The notes under the pieces were generated by a model. It did no database searches, was not told the DNA's origin, and worked only from the letters and a program-made list of their open reading frames with translations. This document shows, in pieces, positions 34,484-43,323 of a stretch of 64,000 nt of DNA (within the stretch, counting starts at the first letter, position 1; every line of letters begins with the position of its first letter). A program made the translations under genes and the position numbers. Origin of the DNA: CAIKZZ01 sp035524595 (lineage in GTDB: Bacteria > Pseudomonadota > Gammaproteobacteria > Steroidobacterales > Steroidobacteraceae); NCBI GenBank assembly GCA_035524595.1, contig DATKOP010000004.1, positions 1 to 64,000 of the forward strand, read 5' to 3'.

Positions 34484-35713
34484 GTGACGCAGGGGAACGC
34501 CGGCGCCGACGTCGCGCAGGGCCGCTCGGGCAGGCACTCGGCGCTTGAGGTGCTGTGGGTGTCGCTCAGACTGGGCCTCACGTCCTTCGGCGGCCCGATC
34601 GCGCACCTTGGATACTTCGAGCGCGCCTACGTCCAGAGTCGCCGCTGGCTGACCGAGCACGAATACGCCGAGCTGCTGGCGCTCTGCCAGATCATTCCGG
34701 GTCCTGCCAGCAGCCAGCTGGGTTTCCTGATTGGGCTGCACCGGGCGGGCTATCCGGGAGCGCTCGCCGCTTGGCTCGGTTTCACGCTGCCGTCCGCCGT
34801 GCTGCTGTTCGTCGCCGCCGGCGTCGCCGCGCACCTGAGCGGCGCCATCGCGGACGCCGTATTCCACGGCCTGAAGCTGGTTGCGGTGGCGGTGGTCGCC
34901 CAGGCGGTCTGGAGCCTGGGGCGGCGGCTGTGGACCGATCGTGTCACGGTGGCCATCGGGATCCTGGCGGGCGCCCTGGCGCTGTTCTGGGCTGCTCCCG
35001 GCGCGTCGCTGAGCACGCTGGGAGCGGGGGCGTTGCTGGGTGCGATCCTGTGCCGCGGCAGGATCGCGTCGGCAGTGTCTCCCCGGTTCGAGGTGAGTCG
35101 ACGCGTTGCGTGGGCTGCAGGTGGCACCTTCCTGGCGCTGCTGGTCAGCCTGCCGGCGCTGGCATTTCGTTTCCCCCATGGCGCGATCGCGCTCGCGGAT
35201 ACGTTCTACCGGGCGGGCGCACTGGTGTTCGGCGGTGGCCACGTCGTGCTGCCCCTGCTTCGTGGCGCGCTGGTGCCGCCGGGCTGGTTGTCGGAGGACT
35301 CCTTTCTCGCCGGCTACGGCCTCGCGCAAGCGGTGCCCGGTCCGCTCTTCACCGTGGCCGCGTACCTGGGCGCCGCCAACGCGTACGTGGGGCCGCCGCT
35401 CTGGGCGGCGGCGATCGCCGTGGTCGCCATCTTCCTGCCCGGATTGCTGCTCGCGCTGGCGGCGCTCGCGCTCTGGAAGGAGTTCGCGGCGCACGAGCGC
35501 GTGCGCGGTGCGCTGGCCGGGGTGAATGCCGCGGTCGTCGGACTGCTGGGCGCCGCGCTCTACAGTCCCGTCCTGACCACGTCGGTGCACTCCATCACCG
35601 ACGGGCTCATCGCGGCGGCCGGCGTCGCGCTGCTCGAGCGCCGGAAGCTGCCGCCGCTGCTGGTAGTCGCGCTCTGCCTGGCGGGCAGCGCCGCGCAGGC
35701 ATGGTTGCGGTAG
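34484..35713 (+). CDS. chrA: Chromate transporter (CHR family, two-domain)
   Basis: A 409-residue membrane protein with two CHR halves. The first has RLGLTSFGGPIAHLGYFE and LLALCQIIPGPASSQLGFLI; the second has RAGALVFGGGHVVLPLLRG and LAQAVPGPLFTVAAYLGAAN. ChrA proteins export chromate, though some relatives move other oxyanions. GTG 34484 lies directly after the oxidase stop. The last 190 bp are repeated ~1.9 kb downstream (37401-37590). Confidence 0.9.
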   Translation: MTQGNAGADVAQGRSGRHSALEVLWVSLRLGLTSFGGPIAHLGYFERAYVQSRRWLTEHEYAELLALCQIIPGPASSQLGFLIGLHRAGYPGALAAWLGFTLPSAVLLFVAAGVAAHLSGAIADAVFHGLKLVAVAVVAQAVWSLGRRLWTDRVTVAIGILAGALALFWAAPGASLSTLGAGALLGAILCRGRIASAVSPRFEVSRRVAWAAGGTFLALLVSLPALAFRFPHGAIALADTFYRAGALVFGGGHVVLPLLRGALVPPGWLSEDSFLAGYGLAQAVPGPLFTVAAYLGAANAYVGPPLWAAAIAVVAIFLPGLLLALAALALWKEFAAHERVRGALAGVNAAVVGLLGAALYSPVLTTSVHSITDGLIAAAGVALLERRKLPPLLVVALCLAGSAAQAWLR

Positions 35714-35842
35714 CGGCGCGCGATGGCCGGTCGCGCGCGGCCCGGCCGCGATGGGCCATCATCGGGGAACCAAAGGTCGTCCTGCACGGCGCCGGCGGCC
35801 GCTTGACGGCCGGTCGAACCGTGGCCGACCTCGCTCAGGTCG
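35524..35842 (+). repeat. Direct repeat copy A: chrA 3' end plus downstream sequence
   Basis: This matches 37401-37717. The chrA part (35524-35713) aligns without gaps at 167 of 190 positions by my count. The two copies also share the 22-mer starting GTGGCCGACC (35821 and 37696) at nearly the same distance downstream. Confidence 0.8.
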
Positions 35843-35943
35843 CGCCGCTTGAACGGTACGCCGATGGGGCGCGCGGAGGGCCCCGCGCCAGCCGCCACGG
35901 CCGCCGGCAGGGGCCGTGACACGGCGCACGCGAATCCGGACGC

Positions 35944-37074
35944 TCAGTTCTTCGTGCGGCGCCGGGCGAATCCGATTCCAGCGAGGCCGAGGCCGAGCAG
36001 GCACAGCGTGCCGGGTTCCGGGACGGCAGTTCCGCCGCCGCCCCCACCGCCACCGCCAATCTGGTCGATCGTGCCGGTGTCGTAGTACTGACCGGTGATG
36101 AGCACGTTGCCGAGGTCGATCGTCTCGACGGCCGTTCCGCCGGTCTGCGGCACGGGGATCGACCCGAATGACTGGTTGAAGAGATTGACGTTCCAGAGGT
36201 TGCCGAGAATGGAGGGCACGGCGTTCTGCCCGAAGTCCACCGACAGCTCACCGTCGTACGCATAGTTCGCGAACGCGAGCACGGTCAGCGTGAGGTCCTC
36301 GTTCAGCGCGTACGTGTGCCATCCCGCCGAGCGATCGGGGACGGAGACGAGCAGGCTCCCGTCGCTCGCCTGTCCGGCGAACGCCGGTTGCGTCGCGATG
36401 CCGTACGTTCCGGCGACGCCGAGACCGATCGAGCCGTCGAGGTAGAACCCGGCCTCGACGAGCGTCACCGCCGTCGCGGCCACCGGCGGGACAGGCACGT
36501 TCTCGAGTGCGACGAAGGCATTGCCCGTCAGCCCGAAAGCGGGATCGGTCGTCTGGCCGCCCGCATTGAGGTCGTTGCTCGTCAGCGTGCCGATCGCCGA
36601 CGCGTTGATCGACTGCGTGCCGGACAGGGTCAGGGTGACGCCGTCCTGCGAGTAGTTCGGCAGCGGCACGTTGTCGAGGCTGCCGATGGGCGTGCCGACG
36701 GAGGCCGTCGTGCTGAAGTCGAAGGTGTCGTTGATGGTCGCCGTCGCCGGGCTCAGGAAGGTCGGCGAAGTCGCCCACGGATTGATAGAGAAGGAGGTCA
36801 CGCCACCCGAGATCGAGAACGAGCCGATCGTGATCGGTGCGAGAGGGGAGAAGCTGTAGTCGACCGTCACGTTGTGCGATGTCAGCAGGTCGAGTGCGGC
36901 GTAGAAGCCGTCGCTGGATGCGCTCAGCGAGTAGTCGGTCTGCCCGGTCATCGTGAACGACCCGGTTGCCTGGCCGTGTGTGGCCGCGACCGGGGCCAGC
37001 AGCAGGGCGCACAGGCCGCCGCGCACGATGCTCCCGACCACGCCGCGAAACGATGCCGCGTTCTTCGCCGCCAT
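35944..37074 (-). CDS. PEP-CTERM sorting-domain protein
   Basis: A 376-residue secreted or surface protein. It has an N-terminal signal (FRGVVGSIVRGGLCALLLAP) and a beta-rich Ser/Thr/Gly body with many short motifs. A nine-glycine run is followed by the sorting signal AVPEPGTLCLLGLGLAGIGF, with basic residues RRRTKN at the end. Such proteins are cut and anchored or released by exosortase A and associate with exopolysaccharide. No exosortase is in the window. It lies opposite chrA, between two direct repeats, with a sigma-54 promoter (37163-37178). Confidence 0.88.
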   Translation of the reverse strand: MAAKNAASFRGVVGSIVRGGLCALLLAPVAATHGQATGSFTMTGQTDYSLSASSDGFYAALDLLTSHNVTVDYSFSPLAPITIGSFSISGGVTSFSINPWATSPTFLSPATATINDTFDFSTTASVGTPIGSLDNVPLPNYSQDGVTLTLSGTQSINASAIGTLTSNDLNAGGQTTDPAFGLTGNAFVALENVPVPPVAATAVTLVEAGFYLDGSIGLGVAGTYGIATQPAFAGQASDGSLLVSVPDRSAGWHTYALNEDLTLTVLAFANYAYDGELSVDFGQNAVPSILGNLWNVNLFNQSFGSIPVPQTGGTAVETIDLGNVLITGQYYDTGTIDQIGGGGGGGGGTAVPEPGTLCLLGLGLAGIGFARRRTKN

Positions 37075-37162
37075 GTTGCTCCCCTTGCTGCCTGCGACTC
37101 CGCAATGCCCGGCATGGCGCGCGATCTGCGCGCGCCGCGGCCCGGTCTGCGATGGAAGCAAC

Positions 37163-37178
37163 TGCAAGGACGGTGCCA
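37163..37178 (-). promoter_or_regulatory. Sigma-54 promoter of the PEP-CTERM gene
   Basis: On the minus strand TGGCAC, 5 bp, TTGCA is a full match to the -24/-12 consensus. It lies 89 bp before the ATG. PEP-CTERM and exopolysaccharide genes are commonly under RpoN with the PrsK/PrsR two-component system; those regulators are not in the window. Confidence 0.75.
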
Positions 37179-37400
37179 GCCGGCACAAATTTCGTACAGC
37201 ATTGATTTCGCCACGGGTTGCGTTGCTGCCGCGCGTGGCTGCCGGATCTTCTGTAAAACGGGTCGACTCGGCGCCGGCCGTAGTTCCGTTTCGGATCCGC
37301 ACGACCGGCAGCGGGTGCGGGCACGGTCGAATCCGAACTAGAGCATCGGCGAAGGGAACGGCGCCTCGTTCTTCGCGTTCGCGCGCCGGCCGGTTGTAAA

Positions 37401-37717
37401 GAATGCCGCCGTCGTCGGCCTGCTGGGCGCCGCGCTCTACAGTCCCGTCCTGACGACATCGGTGCGCTCGGTCACCGACGGCCTGATCGCGGTGGCCGGC
37501 TCCGCATTGCTCGAGCGCTGCAAGCTGCCGCCGCTGCTGGTGGTCGTGCTCTGCCTCGCGGCGAGTGCCGCGCAGGCATGGTTGCGGCAGCGGCACGCTG
37601 GCGCGGTTCTCCAGTTGCCCGGCCGGAATTCGCAGTCACCGCGGGATCGCGCTCATCCGCGAACGCGCCGGCGACTGCTTCACGGGCGGTCGTGCGTGGC
37701 CGACCTCGCTCAGGTCG
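37401..37717 (+). repeat. Direct repeat copy B of the chrA 3' region
   Basis: Same orientation as copy A and about 1.88 kb away. Together the two copies bracket the PEP-CTERM gene and its promoter. Differences in the coding part are mostly conservative. Confidence 0.8.
37402..37590 (+). pseudogene. chrA remnant (last ~63 codons)
   Basis: It encodes NAAVVGLLGAALYSPVLTTS and continues to AQAWLRQ, almost identical to the ChrA C-terminus. The upstream 340 codons are missing and the chrA stop TAG is CAG here. It has no start and cannot make a transporter. Confidence 0.75.
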
Positions 37718-37829
37718 AGCGGCAGGGCGGTACCTCGATAACGGCGCCGCCAGGGCCTCGCGCCGGCCGCGACCCTGCCACCCGACCGGGCCCGTCTGCG
37801 GGCCGCGGGCCGGCGTCGGCGCGGGCCGG

Positions 37830-39575
37830 TCAGCGCTCGTCCTTCTCCCAGTCGACCCAATCGACCGCGTGCGTGCGCAGGTACGCCCGGACCGCCTCAC
37901 CGACCGTCGGGTAGAAGGTCTCGGCGCCGAAACGCGCGAACAGTCCGAAGCGCTTGAGCTTGTCCTTGACCGGATCCTTCATCTCGGCGAAGCAGAACTC
38001 GATGCCGGCCGCGTGCAGGCTGTCGTCGAGCTCGGCGACCACGTCGGCGGCGGTCACGTCGACGCTCGTCACCGGCTCGGCCGCGACCACGACCCACTGG
38101 ACCTTGGTCGGCGAGTCGGCCACCGCGGCCATCACGCGGTCGCGGAACAGCTCGGCGTTCGCGAAGAACAGCGGTGCATCCCAGCGGAACAGCACGAGCC
38201 CCGGGACCCGGCTCGCCTGCGGGTAGCGGCTGATGTCGTGGTACCCCTTCAGGCGGTCGACCCGGCCGAGCACGGCCGAATGCGGCCGCCACCCGTCCCA
38301 CAGGAACTCGAGCACCGCGATCACGACGGCGATGCCGATGCCGGGGATGGCCCCGAGCACCGCGACGCCCGCGAAGCAGGTCATCGACAGCCAGAACTCC
38401 CAGGGCTGGATCCGGTGGATGCGCCGCAGATCGGTGACCTCGAAGAGCCCGATTGCCGCGGCGATCACGACCGCGGCGAGCGCGGCGCTCGGCAGGTGCT
38501 CGAGCACGTTCGGCGCGAAGATGAGCAACGCGGCAATCGCGAGCGCGCCGACGACCCCCGTCAGCTGCGTGCGCGCGCCCGCCGACTCCGCCACCGGGGT
38601 CCGCGACGAGCTGCTGCTGATCGGGAAGCCCTGGAAGAAGCCCGCGACGAAATTCGCCATGCCGAGGCCGACCATCTCCTGGTTCGGGTCGACCGGGCTG
38701 CGCAGGCGCGCCGCGTAGATGCGCGACAGCACGCTCGTGTCGGCAAACGAGACGAGCGCGACCGCAAGTCCGCCGGTCACGACCGCCGCGAGGTCGCCCG
38801 CGCCGATCAGCGGCAGCGACGGCCGAGGCAATCCCTGCGGCAGGCGGCCGAGCACCGCAACCCCATGCCGGGTGCCGAGCTCCAGCCACTCGACCACCAG
38901 CGTCGCCACGACGACCGCAATCAGCATCGCCGGCACGCGCGGCCGCTTCTTGAGCGCGAGGATGAACACGAGCACGCTGCCGCCGACGGCAACGGCGGCG
39001 AGGTTCGCCCTGCCGGCGAGGACACCGCCGAGCACCGCCCAGGCCTGGCGCAGCGGGCCTTCGCCCTTCGCCGAGAACCCGAGCAGCTTGGGCAGCTGGT
39101 TCAGGAGCACCGTCAGTGCGATGCCGTTCATGTAGCCGTAGCGGATCGGCTTGGAGAGGAGTTCCGTGATGAAGCCGAGCCGCGCCGTGCCGGCGACGAC
39201 GCACGCGAGGCCCGAGACGACGGCCATCGCGCCGCCGATCGCGATCGCGCGCTGCGGGTCGCCGGCCGAGAGCGGCAGCACGACCGCGAGGATCACCGCC
39301 GCGAGCGACGAGTCGGGGCCCAGCACCAGGATCCGGCTCGGGCCGAATGCCGCATAGACGAGCAGCGGCACGATCGTCGCGTACAGCCCGCAGATCCCCG
39401 GCAGGCCCGAGGCTTCGGCGTACGCGATGCCGGCCGGCACCAGCATCGTCGTCAGCACGAGCCCCGCCGCGACATCGTGGCGCAGCCAGGCGCGCTCGTA
39501 GGATCTCGCGAGCTGAATTCCCGGCAGCCAGCGCGTCCAGGATCTGGCACGAGGCGCTTGGCGCGGTTCGTTCAC
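37830..39575 (-). CDS. SulP family anion transporter with STAS domain
   Basis: A 581-residue inner-membrane transporter. It has about 11-13 hydrophobic segments, starting with the SulP signature region DVAAGLVLTTMLVPAGIAYA and SGLPGICGLYATIVPLLVYA. A cytoplasmic STAS domain spans ~residues 445-560 (LVLFRWDAPLFFANAELFRD, VTSVDVTAADVVAELDDSLH). SulP members move sulfate, bicarbonate or other anions; the substrate is not evident. It is transcribed alone, convergent with the chrA remnant. Confidence 0.92.
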   Translation of the reverse strand: MNEPRQAPRARSWTRWLPGIQLARSYERAWLRHDVAAGLVLTTMLVPAGIAYAEASGLPGICGLYATIVPLLVYAAFGPSRILVLGPDSSLAAVILAVVLPLSAGDPQRAIAIGGAMAVVSGLACVVAGTARLGFITELLSKPIRYGYMNGIALTVLLNQLPKLLGFSAKGEGPLRQAWAVLGGVLAGRANLAAVAVGGSVLVFILALKKRPRVPAMLIAVVVATLVVEWLELGTRHGVAVLGRLPQGLPRPSLPLIGAGDLAAVVTGGLAVALVSFADTSVLSRIYAARLRSPVDPNQEMVGLGMANFVAGFFQGFPISSSSSRTPVAESAGARTQLTGVVGALAIAALLIFAPNVLEHLPSAALAAVVIAAAIGLFEVTDLRRIHRIQPWEFWLSMTCFAGVAVLGAIPGIGIAVVIAVLEFLWDGWRPHSAVLGRVDRLKGYHDISRYPQASRVPGLVLFRWDAPLFFANAELFRDRVMAAVADSPTKVQWVVVAAEPVTSVDVTAADVVAELDDSLHAAGIEFCFAEMKDPVKDKLKRFGLFARFGAETFYPTVGEAVRAYLRTHAVDWVDWEKDER

Positions 39576-39753
39576 CAGCGGTCCTCACGGGGGGCTGTGA
39601 TAGCCGGCCGATATTAGCATCGGCGCCCGCGCGCCCCGCTGCGGGCCCCCGGCGGCGCGCGTCGCGCCGGCGCGCGCTGCGGGCGCAGCGGTTGCCGAGG
39701 AGCCGGACGCTGCCCGCGGCGCCGTGGCCACGGGCACGCGTCCGGCACCGGGC

Positions 39754-40998
39754 TCAGGGTTGCGTGTGCACGCGGTTTCGAAACAGACGCGCCCTTTCGG
39801 CGGCCAGCACGAACGCGAGCGCCGCGACCCCGCAGCCGCAGGCGCCCGCCGGCAGGAAGAAGACCGACCCCGACCACTGCTGGCCGATCAGCGAGCCGAC
39901 CAGCGCGCCGCCGACCGTCGAGATGACTCCTTGCACAGAGGCCGCGCTGCCGGCGATGGCGCCCATGGGCTGCATCGCGATCGCACCGAAATTGGCGACC
40001 GAGAGGCTGAAGCAGGCCATCGTCGCCGACTGCAGCACCGCGAAGGTGACGACCGATTCCGCACCGCGGTAGGCGATCGCGGCGTGCAGCGCGGTGACGA
40101 GCACGAACGTCACGAGCGCCGCATGGGAGATCCGGTACATGCCGACCCGCTCGACGATGCGGGAATTGAGGTAACTGGCCGCGGCCATGGTGCCCGCGCA
40201 GATCGCGAAGGTCCCGGCCATGAGCTGTGGCGCGTGAAAGGCGCCCGCGAAGATCTGCGGCACGGTGCTGACGTACGCGAGCACCGAGCCGAACATCGTG
40301 GTCACGGCGAGCGTGTAGAGGATCGAGGCCGGGTGGGTCAGGACGAAGCGCGCCGCCTCGAGGAGATGCGCGGCGGCGAGCGGGCGCCGCGCCTCGGGCC
40401 GCAGGGTCTCCGGCAGGCGCAGCGCGATCCAGGCGGCCATGCCGATTCCGAGCAGCGCGAGGCAGCCGAAGATCGCGCGCCAGCTGACGAACAGCAGCAG
40501 GAACTGGCCGACGCTCGGGGCGACGATCGGAACGATCATGAAGACGAGAAAGATCGTCGACATGACCCGCGCCATCATCGCGCCCGCGTAGCAGTCGCGG
40601 ACGATGGAGCGCGTGACGACGCTCGCGGCGGCGACCGAGAACCCCTGCACGAGGCGCGCCCCGATCAGCAGGTCGAGCTGCGGCGCCTGGCTCGCGACCA
40701 GCGACAGCAGGGCATAGACGAGCAGGCCGACCAGCAGCACCGGCCGGCGCCCGAAGCGGTCGGAGAGCGGGCCGTAGATGAGCTGGCCGGCGCCGGCGCC
40801 GACCATGAAGCCGGTGATGATCCACTGCAGGCGATTCTCGTCAGCCGTCGCGAACTCCCGCCCGATCAGCGGCAGCGCCGGCAGCATGGCGTCGATCGCG
40901 CCCGCGTGCAGGGCCATCGTCGCCGCCATCATCGCGACGAACTCCCGGTACGGCACCGCCGGGCGGGTGGCCGCGGGCTCGGCTGGTCGATGAGTCAC
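39754..40998 (-). CDS. MFS drug resistance transporter, Bcr/CflA family
   Basis: A 414-residue, 12-helix efflux protein. It has the MFS motif LIYGPLSDRFGRRPVLLVGL (~residue 70) and the antiporter-type stretch LVQGFSVAAASVVTRSIVRD. GTG 40998 is chosen because the family starts close to this point (PYREFVAMMAATMALHAGAI). A GTG at 41091 would add 31 unconserved residues. Substrate unknown. Confidence 0.85.
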   Translation of the reverse strand: MTHRPAEPAATRPAVPYREFVAMMAATMALHAGAIDAMLPALPLIGREFATADENRLQWIITGFMVGAGAGQLIYGPLSDRFGRRPVLLVGLLVYALLSLVASQAPQLDLLIGARLVQGFSVAAASVVTRSIVRDCYAGAMMARVMSTIFLVFMIVPIVAPSVGQFLLLFVSWRAIFGCLALLGIGMAAWIALRLPETLRPEARRPLAAAHLLEAARFVLTHPASILYTLAVTTMFGSVLAYVSTVPQIFAGAFHAPQLMAGTFAICAGTMAAASYLNSRIVERVGMYRISHAALVTFVLVTALHAAIAYRGAESVVTFAVLQSATMACFSLSVANFGAIAMQPMGAIAGSAASVQGVISTVGGALVGSLIGQQWSGSVFFLPAGACGCGVAALAFVLAAERARLFRNRVHTQP

Positions 40999-41186
40999 GG
41001 CAGCGGATTCCCGTGCGGGTACGGCGACGGGGCGTCGCCTGGGGCCGAGGATACCGGCTCGCTGCGCGCGAATGTCCGGATTGCGCAGCACCGGCGGGCC
41101 CCGTCCGGACCATCACCGCTCGCCGGCGCTCCTGGCGCGCGGCCGTGGCCGCCCCGCCGACAGCCGGACCGGCGGGGCCCGCCTGT

Positions 41187-43220
41187 TCAGACGAGCCCGC
41201 GGTCGCGCGCGAGCGGCGGCGCCGCCGCGCCGACACCGAGTTCGCGCGCGGCCTTGTGCCCGGCGTACACCGCGTTCGCGATCGGCGCCGGCTGCAGGCA
41301 GTCGCCGATGCGCTCGATCGCGACGGTCGGCGCGACGTCGTCGTCGCCGACGAGATCGCGGTAGAGCGCGTCGTCGGGCTCGCGCGACGTGACCAGCACG
41401 AGCGCGGAGGCCTTGCGGGCGTGGCTGCGCCCCGAGTAGACGCAGGCGAGCCAGACGTGCTCGCCCTCGCAGCGGGCGACGGTCGTGCTGACGACGACCT
41501 CGATGCCGAGCTCGAGCAGCTGCTGCTGGGTGCGCTGCTGCTCGCCGGTGTAGTGGCTCCAGTCGCCGGCGCGCCCGGCGGTCGTGACGTAGGTCACGCG
41601 CGCGCCGCCCCGCGCGAGCAGCACGCTGAGCACCGGCCCCATGTAGTAGTGGTCGTCGTCGAACACGACCACGTCGCCCTGCGGCCGCGCACCGCGCATC
41701 AGGTCGTCCGGCGTCAGCACCGTGGCGCTGCCGAGCCCGTCGATCGGAGCCGCGTGCCAGCGGCCGACGCCGTCGCGGCGCCAGCGGGCGCCGGTCGCGA
41801 TCAGCACGTGCCCGGCACCGAAGTCGCGGACCTCCGCCGCCGACAGCGGGCTGCCGAGATACAGCGCGACGTTGCCCATGCGCCGGATCTGGCCGAGCCG
41901 GTAGTCGCGCACCCGCGCCCACTCGCCGAGCCCGGGGAGGCGGCTCTCGAGGCTGACGCGCCCGCCGGCGCTGTCGGCCGCGTCGGCGAGCGCCACGGCG
42001 TAGCCGCGCTTGCCGAGCACGTGCGCCGCCTCGAGGCCCGCAGGACCTGCACCGACGACGAGCACCGAACGGCCGTCCCCGGGCGGCACCTTCTCCGGGT
42101 GCCAGCCGCTGCGCCACTCCTCGCCGATGGTGGGGTTCTGCGTGCAGCGCAGCGCGGCGCCGCGGTAGTTGTACGCGTAGCAGATGTTGCAGCCGATGCA
42201 CTCGCGGATGTCCTCGAGGCGGTCCTCGCGGATCTTGGTCGGCAGGAACGGGTCGGCGATCGACGGGCGCGCGGCCCCGACGAAGTCGAGCGTGCCGCTG
42301 CGAACCTGCCGCAGCATCGTGTCGGGCGAGGTGAAGCGGCCGACGCTGACGACGGGCTTGCCGGTGAGCGCCCTGACGTAGGCCACCTTGGACTCGAGGG
42401 CCGCTTCCGGCACGAACCGCGAGGTCGCCATTTCCTCGCCGTAGTAGTCGGCGACCACGACGTCCCACAGGTCCGGCAGGGGCCCAAGCAGGCCGAAGAG
42501 GTCGCGCGCCTCGGCGCCGCTCAGGTGCTCGTCGCCGTGGCCGTCGGCCGCGGCCCGCACCGCGACCGCGCAGCGGTCGCCGACCGCCTCGCGCGTCTCC
42601 TCGATCAGCTCGCGCAAGAGGCGCGCGCGGTTCTCGAGCGAGCCGCCGTATTCGTCGCCGCGGTCGTTGAGCGCGCGCGACAGGAACTCCGAGACCAGGT
42701 AGCCGTGCGTCGGGTAGACGTAGACGACGTCAAAGCCGGCCTGCCGCGCGCGCAGCGCGGCGGCGCGATGCCAGCCGCGGAAGGCGCGGATGTCGCGGCG
42801 GTCCATGCGCCGCGACTGGATCGGGTCGGTGCGCCCGAGCATCGAGCGCACCCCGAGCGTGGGCAGGCGCGTCGCGAGGTTGGCGACGTAACTGCCGCCG
42901 TGCCAGAGCTCGACGCCGGCGAGCGCGCCGTGCGCATGCACCTGCTCGGCCATCGCCGCGAGGTTGCGGACGTCATCGTCGTCCCACAGCGACGCGAACG
43001 GATGCGGCTGATCGTCGGAGCTGGGATGGATCGAGCAGTATTCGGTGCACACGACGCCCCAGCCGCCGGCGGCCTTCATGCCACGCATCGCGGCGAGCGT
43101 CTTGGGCAGCGCGTGGCCCATGCCGGTGCAGTGGGGCACCTGGTAGAAGCGGTTCGGCGCCGTGACCGGCCCGATCCGCACCGGCTCGAACAACGTCTGG
43201 TAGCGCGACGCGGTCTGCAT
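41187..43220 (-). CDS. Trimethylamine/dimethylamine dehydrogenase-like flavoenzyme
   Basis: A 677-residue member of the TMADH/2,4-dienoyl-CoA reductase group. It has an N-terminal FMN TIM barrel, a 4Fe-4S site CIGCNICYAYNYRGAALRC (~residues 345-365) and a C-terminal FAD/ADP-binding half (VLVVGAGPAGLEAAHVLGKR). FYQVPHCTG keeps the cysteine (C31) that carries covalent 6-S-cysteinyl FMN in TMADH. TEYCSI keeps the bowl tyrosine, and YVYPTH keeps the Tyr-His pair. The TMADH bowl tryptophans appear replaced (YYGEEM for EWGEDA; no Trp between the last two cluster cysteines). AGGAG precedes ATG 43220. It is divergent from the MttB-like gene. Confidence 0.85.
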   Translation of the reverse strand: MQTASRYQTLFEPVRIGPVTAPNRFYQVPHCTGMGHALPKTLAAMRGMKAAGGWGVVCTEYCSIHPSSDDQPHPFASLWDDDDVRNLAAMAEQVHAHGALAGVELWHGGSYVANLATRLPTLGVRSMLGRTDPIQSRRMDRRDIRAFRGWHRAAALRARQAGFDVVYVYPTHGYLVSEFLSRALNDRGDEYGGSLENRARLLRELIEETREAVGDRCAVAVRAAADGHGDEHLSGAEARDLFGLLGPLPDLWDVVVADYYGEEMATSRFVPEAALESKVAYVRALTGKPVVSVGRFTSPDTMLRQVRSGTLDFVGAARPSIADPFLPTKIREDRLEDIRECIGCNICYAYNYRGAALRCTQNPTIGEEWRSGWHPEKVPPGDGRSVLVVGAGPAGLEAAHVLGKRGYAVALADAADSAGGRVSLESRLPGLGEWARVRDYRLGQIRRMGNVALYLGSPLSAAEVRDFGAGHVLIATGARWRRDGVGRWHAAPIDGLGSATVLTPDDLMRGARPQGDVVVFDDDHYYMGPVLSVLLARGGARVTYVTTAGRAGDWSHYTGEQQRTQQQLLELGIEVVVSTTVARCEGEHVWLACVYSGRSHARKASALVLVTSREPDDALYRDLVGDDDVAPTVAIERIGDCLQPAPIANAVYAGHKAARELGVGAAAPPLARDRGLV

Positions 43221-43323
43221 GCTCGCTCCTGTGACGCGCTTGCCCGGCGCGATCGCGAACCCGGTATGCTGACCGGGCGTTTGCCGATCGTACCGCAAGG
43301 TCGCATCGGCAGGAGGCGGGCCG

